A DNA stretch of 13,999 bases from the NCBI GenBank assembly GCA_035554115.1, contig DATMIW010000023.1, positions 1 through 13,999 of the forward strand. The letters are read 5' to 3'. The DNA comes from CAXTSE01 sp035554115. GTDB taxonomy: Bacteria; Actinomycetota; Actinomycetes; Actinomycetales; Microbacteriaceae. Positions within the stretch are counted from its first letter, which is position 1. Every line of letters starts with the position of its first letter. The notes beneath the pieces are model-generated. The model made no database searches and had not been told where the DNA came from. It worked only from the letters and a program-made list of their open reading frames with translations. This document shows positions 1 through 6,287 of this stretch, one piece after another. The translations under genes and the position numbers were made by a program.

Positions 1-899
1 GTCGCGATGATCTCGTCGATAGTGGTGCTGCGGATCGCGCCCTGATTGTCGGGGGCGAGCTCACCCAGGTCGACGTACATGCGGAACAGGTAGCCGCCTT
101 CGCGAGGGATCAGCAGGATATTGCCGCCGGATCCGGATTGGATGGCGCATTTTGTGCGGATGTCCGGGAAGTCGGTGACGGCCAGCACATCCATGACCCC
201 CCACGCGTGGAAGGCCTGGTCGCCGGCGAGGGTGCAGCCGATGGAACTGCGGACAGCACTGCGGGCGCCATCCGCGCCGAGCACGTACTTGGCGTGCACG
301 ATGCGCTCTTCGCCGAAGCCATCGCCGGGGCGAGTGCTGGCGAGGGTGACGGTGACGGGGTGGGTGTCGGCCGTTGACTCGGAGGCGACGGTGAGGTCAC
401 GGAACTCCCACCCGAAATCGGGCTTCATGCGCGTCGGCGACTGGGCCATGACCTCGGCGAAATGGTCGAGAACGCGCGCCTGGTTCACGATGAGGTGCGG
501 GAACTCGCTGATGCCGGCGGGGTCGTCTTCGGCTCGCGCGGTGCGGATGATGCGCGAGGGATCGGCGGGGTCTGGCTTCCAGAAGGCCATCTCCGTGATC
601 CGGTATGCCTCAGATGTAATCTCTTCGGCAAAGCCGAACGCCTGGAAAGTTTCCACACTGCGGGCCTGGATGCCATCGGCATGCCCGATCGCGAGCCGTT
701 CGGTGCGCCGTTCGACGATTCGCGTGGTGATGTTGGGGAACTGCGAGAGCTGGGCCGCCGTGATCATGCCCGCGGGTCCCGTCCCCACGATGAGCACGTC
801 AACGTACTCGGGCAGTTCCTCGGGACGGTCGATTCCGGTGCCAGCTGGCGGTTGGACGCGGGGATCTCCGGAGACGTAGCCATGATGATGGAATTGCAC
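1..899 (-). CDS. FAD-dependent aromatic monooxygenase (phenol 2-monooxygenase-like), 3' part outside window
   Basis: Minus-strand reading from a GTG at 899 gives a protein beginning MQFHHHGYVSGDPRVQ, the characteristic start of actinobacterial FAD monooxygenases of the phenol 2-monooxygenase / 3-hydroxybenzoate 4-hydroxylase group. Visible are the FAD dinucleotide-binding loop (VLIVGTGPAG, residues 35-44), the ERR acidic turn near residue 69, HADGIQARSVETFQAFG, and the DG motif GADGARSAVR (208-217). These enzymes hydroxylate a phenolic ring next to an existing OH, using NAD(P)H and O2 in the cytosol. Family members are about 600 residues, so the second half, including the C-terminal thioredoxin-like dimerisation domain, lies beyond the left edge; 299 codons are present. 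AGAGG a few bases upstream of 899 serves as the ribosome-binding site. It diverges from the amine oxidase at 1002, which suggests co-regulation. The family call is firm; the substrate is unknown. Confidence 0.9.
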   Translation of the reverse strand, partial: MQFHHHGYVSGDPRVQPPAGTGIDRPEELPEYVDVLIVGTGPAGMITAAQLSQFPNITTRIVERRTERLAIGHADGIQARSVETFQAFGFAEEITSEAYRITEMAFWKPDPADPSRIIRTARAEDDPAGISEFPHLIVNQARVLDHFAEVMAQSPTRMKPDFGWEFRDLTVASESTADTHPVTVTLASTRPGDGFGEERIVHAKYVLGADGARSAVRSSIGCTLAGDQAFHAWGVMDVLAVTDFPDIRTKCAIQSGSGGNILLIPREGGYLFRMYVDLGELAPDNQGAIRSTTIDEIIA

Positions 900-935
900 G
901 AGGACCTCTATTCTCAGGCGGCTTCGGCTGCGAGC

Positions 936-975
936 CAAGTTCTATAATCGCATAGTCTGTTCTAATATCGACACC
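936..975. promoter_or_regulatory. Divergent promoter region with 20-bp-spaced direct repeat
   Basis: The 102-bp gap between the two divergent starts is AT-rich compared with its surroundings. It holds a perfect -10 hexamer TATAAT at 943-948 on the plus strand with no good -35 partner, which suggests an activator-dependent promoter for the amine oxidase. Two similar 11-mers, TTCTATAATCG (940-950) and TTCTAATATCG (960-970), differ at two positions and start exactly 20 bp apart, about two helical turns. That spacing would suit a tandem regulator site serving both genes. Read on the minus strand, the same bases contain TATAGAAC, a possible -10 region for the monooxygenase. Promoter function is inferred. 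Confidence 0.45.
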
Positions 976-1001
976 CTATTTTTGCCCTGATCGGAGAAAC
1001 A

Positions 1002-2327
1002 ATGTCCGTTTCGTCAGTCGTCATCATCGGTGCAGGTCTTTCGGGGCTTGTCGCAGCGCAGGATTGCGTCCGCTCCGGCATCCCGAATGTCGTGGTCTTG
1101 GAGGCCCGCGACCGCATCGGCGGCCGCCTCAAAGGCCTCGATCGCGAGGGCGCGCCTCTCATCGACCTCGGGGGAGAGCTCGTCAGCTCACACCTCGTCA
1201 GTCTCATGGCGTTGGCGACCGAGCTGGGGGTGGAGTGGGAAGAGGCGCCGATGGGCGCGAACTTCGAGCGCGGCGGAGAGTCGGTCCGGGTCTACGCCGG
1301 CAATCGACTCGTCGAGCCATACCCGCTGTCGACGGATCCAGACGCCGAGGCCGCAAACCTTGCGTTCGTCGAGGCGATCAGCGCCATCGTCGAGACCGTG
1401 GTCGTCGACAACCCGAGCCTGACGCCGGGCGCCGCCGAGCTCGACTCGATCACTTTGGGAGCGTGGATTGACGAGCATGTCGACAATGCAGCCGCTCGCA
1501 GCGCGATCGTGGGCAACGCGACAACCATCGGGGACGTGTACGAGCTGTCCCTCCTCTACTACGTCTGGTACATCGCGAAGTTCGGCGGGTGGGAGGAGCA
1601 CGAGGCCATCTCCGAGGGGCATTTCGTTGGAGGCGCAGCTCAGCTCCCGCGCAAGCTCGCCGAGTCGCTGGCCGATCACATCCACCTGTCGCAGGTTGTG
1701 ACGTCGATCGAACACGGCACGGATGGCGTGGTCGTCCACGCGGGCGGCACCCGGTACGACGCCGATGCCGTCATCGTCGCGGTGGGCGGCGCAATGGCTG
1801 CCGGGATCGAGTTTGCCCCCGCCCTGCCTCCCGCGCACGCCGCACTCATTGCCGGGTGGAAGCCGCAGCACGGCGCCAAGCTCGTGCTCGAGTATGACCG
1901 GGCGTTCTGGACGGACAAGGGACTGGCGGGTCTGGCATCCGGGGACGGTCTCGTGGGGCTCGCCATCGACTCCACTCCTGCCAGCGGGCCTGCGACGCTC
2001 ATCGGATTCTGCTTCCAGGGCTCGCGGATCGCACAGTTCCCCAACGACGATGATCTGCAGACCGCGATGCTGGCCGATCTCGTCACCTTCTTCGGCGAGG
2101 AGATCGCATCGCCCACAGCGGCGTATCTCTCCAACTGGGAGGGCGACGAATGGTCGGCCGGATGCTCGCATTCACTGCCGCCCGGCGTGCTGACGGCTGC
2201 CGGTGATGCGGTGTCGACCGATGTCGGCCGGGTCGTTTTCGCCGGATCCGATCGCGGGACCATGGAATACATGGAGGGCGCCGTGACGGCGGGCCAGCGC
2301 GCCGCCCGTGTCGTGGCAGGCTTCTAG
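1002..2327 (+). CDS. Flavin-dependent amine oxidase (monoamine oxidase family), Cys at flavinylation position
   Basis: A 441-residue cytosolic flavoprotein with the FAD-binding N-terminus GAGLSG (residues 10-15), the EARDRIGGR motif (34-42), the substrate-domain block GHFVGGAAQLP, and the C-terminal FAD motif EYMEGAVTAGQRAA. The active-site lysine of the MAO/LSD1 family is present as K293 in GAKLVLEYDRAFW. Cys388 in WSAGCSHSLPPGVLT aligns with the cysteine of mammalian MAO that binds FAD covalently. Y423 matches one of the two aromatic-cage tyrosines; the residue after Cys388 is Ser, not the second Tyr. The family oxidises amines to imines, releasing H2O2 and, after hydrolysis, aldehyde and ammonia. 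The ATG at 1002 follows GGAGAAA at 993-999. It diverges from the ring hydroxylase and has a paralogue at 8116. The substrate is not deducible. Confidence 0.88.
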   Translation: MSVSSVVIIGAGLSGLVAAQDCVRSGIPNVVVLEARDRIGGRLKGLDREGAPLIDLGGELVSSHLVSLMALATELGVEWEEAPMGANFERGGESVRVYAGNRLVEPYPLSTDPDAEAANLAFVEAISAIVETVVVDNPSLTPGAAELDSITLGAWIDEHVDNAAARSAIVGNATTIGDVYELSLLYYVWYIAKFGGWEEHEAISEGHFVGGAAQLPRKLAESLADHIHLSQVVTSIEHGTDGVVVHAGGTRYDADAVIVAVGGAMAAGIEFAPALPPAHAALIAGWKPQHGAKLVLEYDRAFWTDKGLAGLASGDGLVGLAIDSTPASGPATLIGFCFQGSRIAQFPNDDDLQTAMLADLVTFFGEEIASPTAAYLSNWEGDEWSAGCSHSLPPGVLTAAGDAVSTDVGRVVFAGSDRGTMEYMEGAVTAGQRAARVVAGF

Positions 2328-2333
2328 ATCGCC

Positions 2334-2399
2334 GGTCGAGTAGCCGCGAAGCGGCGTATCGAGACCCCACTCACCCCGCCGGTCGAGCTTGTCGAGACC
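2334..2399. repeat. Two GGTCGAG...CGAGACC palindromic intergenic repeats
   Basis: The first copy, 2334-2366, begins GGTCGAGTAGCCGC and ends GCGGCGTATCGAGACC. Its centre CCGC-gaa-GCGG can form a hairpin flanked by near-complementary outer arms. The second, shorter copy at 2381-2399 has GGTCGAG and CGAGACC around CTTGT. Repeats of this form are common between genes in Microbacteriaceae and related actinobacteria. Here they sit just after the amine oxidase stop, between two convergent genes, and could help terminate or stabilise transcripts. A related remnant lies after clpC at 6088-6126. Confidence 0.7.
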
Positions 2400-2413
2400 C
2401 CCGTCCCGTGCCT

Positions 2414-2499
2414 GCACTAATTCAGCCGCTACGGCATCCCCGCTCAGCATTTTGCTGGATGCCCGGTCGCAGTTTCGGCCACAACGGCTGAATTAGTGC
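2414..2499. repeat. 86-bp nested inverted repeat (MITE-like element or bidirectional terminator)
   Basis: Perfect 15-bp terminal inverted repeats, GCACTAATTCAGCCG (2414-2428) and its reverse complement (2485-2499), enclose partly complementary shoulders. An inner hairpin is made of GGCATCC (2433-2439) with GGATGCC (2457-2463), and CAGCA (2445-2449) with TGCTG (2453-2457) around a TTT loop. It lies between the convergent amine oxidase and ctaG-like genes. It could be a small non-autonomous mobile element, a repetitive palindromic element, or a terminator for both genes. There is no ORF inside and no run of T after the stem. A 2-3 bp target-site duplication cannot be confirmed without other copies. 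Confidence 0.6.
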
Positions 2500-2520
2500 G
2501 AGCGGATGGCGTCGAGCGGT

Positions 2521-3432
2521 CTACCCGCGCGGGTTGGCCAGATGCTGCCGGGTGAGCTCGTCAAGTTGCTCATCACTGAGGCTGTCGAAGCTCTTCTCTT
2601 CCCGTTTCTCCGATCGCGTCCAGCGCACGAAGAGAAGCACCAGGATCGGTACATCGGCGATCTCGGCGATGAACCAGAGCGCGTCTCCCGCAAGGTGCTG
2701 ATCGTGAACGGGATTCGGCCACCAGCTCGCGGCGTTTGCCACCGCGGGCCCGATAAGAGGCGCGTGGTCGAGGATCGCATCGTTGAGCCGTAGAACGATC
2801 CCCGGAATCGCGTCGATTATCAGCTCGACAAAGGCGAGCAAGAACTCGACCGTGATGAACAAGCTGGTGCGTCCGGCTGCATTTTCGACGATCGGCAAAA
2901 CCATGACGAGCCCGACGAGAGGCACCGCGATGGTCAAGACCGCGTTGAGCGACGGCGTGCCTCGCAGCACCCAGGCGGCCGGTGTCAGAAACAGGCAGAA
3001 CACCGCGGCCGCGAACAGCGTCGCAAAGATCGCGTTCCCAAAAAGCCTGAGTATGCGAGTGGTGAGCACCCGCTCCAAGCGGATGGCTCCCGCCTCGCCC
3101 AGCGACCCTCGCAGCAGTCCGATCGGTCGCCCGACAGCGATGCAGGCGGGCACCACAAACAGTAGAAGCGCGATCCGCGTCGTGAACGCCCACCGGAGCT
3201 CGTGGCTGTATGCCCCCAGGAAACCGAATTCGACCACCGCGAACGAGCCGAGCCCCGGCCCGAAGAAGGCGAGTGTGAATCGCAGCGGCCAACGCGTTCC
3301 GCGCCGTGCTGCTCGACGAACGCCGGTTATGTAGAGCGCAGCGGCGAGCAGGATCGCGGTCAGTGCGACCGGGTCCAGGCGCCATGTGGCGAGAAAGACG
3401 GGAATGGATGGCGTGACGAGCTCCTGAAACGG
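2521..3432 (-). CDS. CtaG-like cytochrome c oxidase assembly membrane protein, start unclear
   Basis: The minus-strand frame ending at TAG 2523-2521 encodes a seven-helix membrane protein resembling the caa3-type CtaG family, linked to copper delivery and assembly of cytochrome c oxidase. Typical landmarks are W-R-L-D-P near the N-terminus, YITGVRRAARRGTRWP after helix 1, FGFLGAYSHELRWAF, and DQHLAGDALWFIAEIADVPI before the last helix, followed by a charged cytoplasmic tail. The His motif normally found around helix 3 (HM..QH) is absent; this frame reads TTRIALLLFVVP. The conserved frame is open back to about 3558, but the only ATG/GTG/TTG in it is the GTG at 3237, which would cut off the first helix and part of the second. 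An ATG at 3445 (MSQPPVS) is in another frame, so an early frameshift or unusual start is likely. The end coordinate is where homology appears to begin. It diverges from clpC. Confidence 0.7.
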   Translation of the reverse strand, partial: PFQELVTPSIPVFLATWRLDPVALTAILLAAALYITGVRRAARRGTRWPLRFTLAFFGPGLGSFAVVEFGFLGAYSHELRWAFTTRIALLLFVVPACIAVGRPIGLLRGSLGEAGAIRLERVLTTRILRLFGNAIFATLFAAAVFCLFLTPAAWVLRGTPSLNAVLTIAVPLVGLVMVLPIVENAAGRTSLFITVEFLLAFVELIIDAIPGIVLRLNDAILDHAPLIGPAVANAASWWPNPVHDQHLAGDALWFIAEIADVPILVLLFVRWTRSEKREEKSFDSLSDEQLDELTRQHLANPRG

Positions 3433-3470
3433 GCGGTTGCGACATTCGGATGCTACGCCTCCGCAACCGC

Positions 3471-3530
3471 GTCTTGCCGTGAGCGAACACGGGACTATTA
3501 GCGCGGTCCCGTCGTTACTCTCGGTATATC
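3471..3530 (+). promoter_or_regulatory. clpC upstream region: candidate ClgR box and -10
   Basis: At 3474-3487, TTGCCGTGAGCGAA reads TTCGCTCACGGCAA on the other strand, close to the actinobacterial ClgR box (CGCY-N-A-N-RGCG core) with one core mismatch. ClgR is the known activator of clp genes in several actinobacteria. A -10-like TATATC at 3525-3530 lies downstream without a clear -35, which would fit an activated promoter. Between them CGGGAC (3490-3495) and GTCCCG (3506-3511) form a 6-bp inverted repeat. The clpC start is about 50 nt past the -10. The assignment rests on motif recall only. Confidence 0.4.
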
Positions 3531-3579
3531 GGAGCCGCCTCCCGCGTGCGGCACACGATCAGATCCCCAGGAGATCGAG

Positions 3580-6096
3580 ATGTTCGAACGCTTCACAGAC
3601 CGCGCCCGTCGAGTAGTTGTCCTCGCCCAAGAAGAGGCGAAGATGCTCAACCACAACTACATCGGCACCGAGCACATTTTGCTCGGGCTCATCCACGAGG
3701 GTGAGGGTGTTGCCGCTAAGGCCCTCGAGTCGCTGAACATTTCGCTCGACGCCGTGCGCGAGCAGGTGCAAGACATCATCGGCCAGGGCCAGCAGCAGCC
3801 GACCGGGCACATCCCGTTCACGCCGCGCGCCAAGAAGGTTCTCGAGCTCAGCCTGCGCGAGGCCCTGCAGCTGGGTCACTCCTACATCGGCACCGAGCAC
3901 ATTCTGCTCGGGCTCATCCGCGAGGGTGAGGGTGTTGCCGCGCAGGTGCTCGTCAAGCTGGGAGCCGACCTCAACCGCGTGCGCCAGCAGGTCATCCAGT
4001 TGCTCTCTGGATACCAGGGCAAAGAGCAGGTCGCCGTCGGCGGTCAGGACGCGACGCCCGATAAGGGCAGCCAGATTCTCGACCAGTTCGGGCGCAACCT
4101 CACGCAGGCTGCGCGCGAAGGCAAACTCGACCCGGTCATCGGGCGTGAGAAAGAGATGGAGCGGGTCATGCAGATCCTCTCCCGTCGCTCGAAGAACAAC
4201 CCTGTTCTGATCGGTGAGCCCGGCGTCGGTAAGACTGCCGTTGTCGAGGGCCTGGCCCAGGCGATCGTGCGCGGCGACGTGCCCGAGACGCTGAAAGACA
4301 AGCAGCTCTACACGCTCGACCTCGGCTCGCTCATCGCCGGCAGCCGCTACCGCGGTGACTTCGAAGAGCGCCTCAAGAAGGTCACCAAAGAGATCCGCAC
4401 CCGCGGCGACATCATCACCTTCATCGACGAGATCCACACGCTCGTCGGAGCCGGTGCTGCCGAAGGTGCGATCGATGCGGCCAGCATTCTGAAGCCGCTC
4501 CTCGCCCGCGGTGAGCTGCAGACGATCGGTGCGACGACTCTCGACGAGTACCGCAAGCACTTCGAGAAGGACGCCGCGCTCGAGCGTCGCTTCCAGCCGG
4601 TGCAGGTGCACGAGCCCACGCTGCCCCACACGATCAACATCTTGAAGGGGCTGCGCGACAAGTACGAGGCCTTCCACAAGGTGTCGATTACGGATGGCGC
4701 CATTGTCGCTGCGGCGAACCTGGCCGACCGCTACGTGGCCGACCGCTTCCTGCCCGATAAGGCCATCGACCTGATCGACGAGGCCGGCGCCCGCCTGCGT
4801 CTGTCGATCCTGTCGGCGCCGCCCGAGCTGCGTGAATTCGACGAGAAGATCGCCGCCGTTCGCGCGACGAAAGAAGGCGCGATCGAAGACCAGGACTTCG
4901 AGAAGGCCGCGTCACTGCGAGACGAGGAGAAGAAGCTGCTCGGTGAGCGGCTGAAGCTCGAGAAGCAGTGGAAGGCGGGTGACGTCGCCGCATCCGGAAC
5001 AGTGGATGAGGGCGTCATCGCCGAGGTGCTGGCGAACGCCACCGGCATCCCGGTCTTCAAGCTGACCGAAGAGGAATCGAGCCGCCTCATCTTCATGGAG
5101 AAGGCGCTGCACGAACGCGTCATCGGCCAAGAAGAGGCAATTTCGGTGCTGGCCAAGACGATCCGTCGCACCCGCGCGGGTCTGAAAGACCCGAAGCGCC
5201 CGTCCGGCTCCTTCATCTTCGCCGGCCCCACCGGTGTCGGTAAGACGGAGCTGGCCAAAGCGCTCGCCGAGTTCCTGTTCGACGACGAAGACGCGCTGAT
5301 CTCTCTCGACATGTCGGAGTATGGCGAGAAGCACACGGTCTCACGACTGTTCGGTGCCCCTCCCGGATTCGTCGGCTTCGAAGAGGGCGGCCAGCTGACC
5401 GAGAAGGTGCGGCGCAAGCCGTTCTCGGTTGTGCTGTTCGACGAGATCGAGAAGGCCCACCCGGACATCTTCAACTCGCTGCTGCAGATTCTGGAGGAGG
5501 GACGCCTGACCGACGGTCAGGGTCGCGTCATCGACTTCAAGAACACGGTCATCATCATGACGACCAACCTCGGCACGAAGGACATCACCGGAGGCCCGGT
5601 CGGCTTCACGATCGAGGGCAACACCGAGACGAGCTACCGCGCCATGCGCGCCAAGGTCGTGGAAGAGCTGAAGAAGCACTTCAAGCCGGAGTTCCTCAAC
5701 CGCGTCGACGAGACGATCGTCTTCCCGCAGCTCAGCAAGCCCGAGCTGCTGCAGGTGGTCGGCCTCTTCCTCAACCGTCTGTCCGAGCGTCTGCTGGACC
5801 GCGACATGACGATTGTGGTGTCGGATGCGGCGAAGGCCAAGCTGATCGAGATCGGTTGGGACCCGGCAATGGGTGCGCGTCCGCTGCGCCGCGCGGTACA
5901 GCACGAGATCGAAGACCGCCTGTCGGAGGAGATCTTGCACGGCAAGCTCGTTGCAGGCGACCACGTGCAGGTCGACTACAAGAACGACGAGTTCGTCTTC
6001 GAGACCGGCCGCCAGGCTGGTCGCGACGCCCTTCCCGAGAAGGTCGGAGCCGTCGAGGCAGCAGCCCCCACCGAAGCCGCCGCCCCCGTCGAGTAA
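3580..6096 (+). CDS. clpC: ATP-dependent Clp protease ATP-binding subunit ClpC
   Basis: An 838-residue class I AAA+ unfoldase, the normal length for actinobacterial ClpC. It unfolds substrates and feeds them to ClpP in the cytosol. In order: two Clp N repeats (1-145, with the duplicated NYIGTEHILLGLI / SYIGTEHILLGLI segments), AAA-1 with Walker A GEPGVGKT (212-219) and Walker B FIDEIH (281-286), a UVR-type middle segment (about 420-457), and AAA-2 with Walker A GPTGVGKT (549-556) and Walker B VLFDEIEKAH (618-627). The tail is rich in Ala, Pro and Glu (APTEAAAPVE). The ATG at 3580 is preceded by AGGAGA at 3569-3574. It is a single gene, bounded upstream by the divergent ctaG-like gene and downstream by a strong hairpin. 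A tandem 15-bp duplication spans its stop codon. All catalytic motifs are intact. Confidence 0.98.
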   Translation: MFERFTDRARRVVVLAQEEAKMLNHNYIGTEHILLGLIHEGEGVAAKALESLNISLDAVREQVQDIIGQGQQQPTGHIPFTPRAKKVLELSLREALQLGHSYIGTEHILLGLIREGEGVAAQVLVKLGADLNRVRQQVIQLLSGYQGKEQVAVGGQDATPDKGSQILDQFGRNLTQAAREGKLDPVIGREKEMERVMQILSRRSKNNPVLIGEPGVGKTAVVEGLAQAIVRGDVPETLKDKQLYTLDLGSLIAGSRYRGDFEERLKKVTKEIRTRGDIITFIDEIHTLVGAGAAEGAIDAASILKPLLARGELQTIGATTLDEYRKHFEKDAALERRFQPVQVHEPTLPHTINILKGLRDKYEAFHKVSITDGAIVAAANLADRYVADRFLPDKAIDLIDEAGARLRLSILSAPPELREFDEKIAAVRATKEGAIEDQDFEKAASLRDEEKKLLGERLKLEKQWKAGDVAASGTVDEGVIAEVLANATGIPVFKLTEEESSRLIFMEKALHERVIGQEEAISVLAKTIRRTRAGLKDPKRPSGSFIFAGPTGVGKTELAKALAEFLFDDEDALISLDMSEYGEKHTVSRLFGAPPGFVGFEEGGQLTEKVRRKPFSVVLFDEIEKAHPDIFNSLLQILEEGRLTDGQGRVIDFKNTVIIMTTNLGTKDITGGPVGFTIEGNTETSYRAMRAKVVEELKKHFKPEFLNRVDETIVFPQLSKPELLQVVGLFLNRLSERLLDRDMTIVVSDAAKAKLIEIGWDPAMGARPLRRAVQHEIEDRLSEEILHGKLVAGDHVQVDYKNDEFVFETGRQAGRDALPEKVGAVEAAAPTEAAAPVE

Positions 6097-6126
6097 CCGT
6101 CGGTCGAGTAACCGTCGGTCGAGACC
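6088..6126 (+). repeat. Tandem 15-bp repeat across the clpC stop codon
   Basis: GTCGAGTAACCGTCG occurs twice in direct succession (6088-6102 and 6103-6117) and begins a third time (GTCGAG, 6118-6123, continuing into ACC). The first copy contains the last Val-Glu codons and the TAA stop of clpC. The copies share the GGTCGAG/CGAGACC vocabulary of the repeats at 2334-2399, so this may be a degenerated or partly duplicated member of that intergenic family. Confidence 0.75.
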
Positions 6127-6134
6127 ACCCCACA

Positions 6135-6165
6135 CGAAAGGCCGGGCCCCGTGCCCGGCCTTTCG
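6135..6165 (+). terminator. clpC transcription terminator hairpin
   Basis: Perfect 13-bp stem: CGAAAGGCCGGGC (6135-6147) pairs with GCCCGGCCTTTCG (6153-6165) around a 5-nt loop, 39 bp after the clpC stop. The GC-rich stem with A/T at its base (AAAGG/CCTTT) is the usual intrinsic terminator form in high-GC actinobacteria, although the T run is only three bases. Confidence 0.85.
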
Positions 6166-6189
6166 CACGTCCGCATCCGGTCGGCGGAG

Positions 6190-6254
6190 GGATCCGGGCA
6201 CAAACGGGCCTTCATCCATGGCTCGTGGATATGACACCGCTGGTGCCCGGATCC
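6190..6254. repeat. 12-bp inverted repeat with 41-nt loop upstream of the acetyltransferase
   Basis: GGATCCGGGCAC (6190-6201) and its exact reverse complement GTGCCCGGATCC (6243-6254) enclose 41 nt. The right arm ends about 20 bp before the -10 of the next gene, so it covers the -35 region. It could be a cruciform-forming site, a regulator site or an additional terminator. The intergenic stretch 6166-6286 holds nothing else recognisable besides this and the promoter. Confidence 0.5.
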
Positions 6255-6273
6255 GCTGAACCAGTGAGCCTCG

Positions 6274-6287
6274 GTACAGTTGTGACG
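6274..6287 (+). promoter_or_regulatory. -10 box of a leaderless acetyltransferase transcript
   Basis: TACAGT at 6274-6279 is followed after 7 nt by the GTG start at 6287, and there is no Shine-Dalgarno sequence. This spacing places the transcription start at or within a base or two of the start codon, as in leaderless actinobacterial mRNAs. Confidence 0.5.

Noticed and set aside
2573..3490. 305-codon minus-strand frame overlapping the CtaG-like gene
   Set aside because: Arginine-rich out-of-frame translation without membrane segments; the overlapping frame ending at 2521 carries the CtaG-type helices and motifs. Its ATG at 3445 is kept only as a possible true start if a frameshift is confirmed.
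3559..4677. Long minus-strand open frame of 372 codons opposite clpC
   Set aside because: It is a mirror of the clpC codon pattern in a GC-rich gene and has no recognisable domain; clpC on the other strand is certain.
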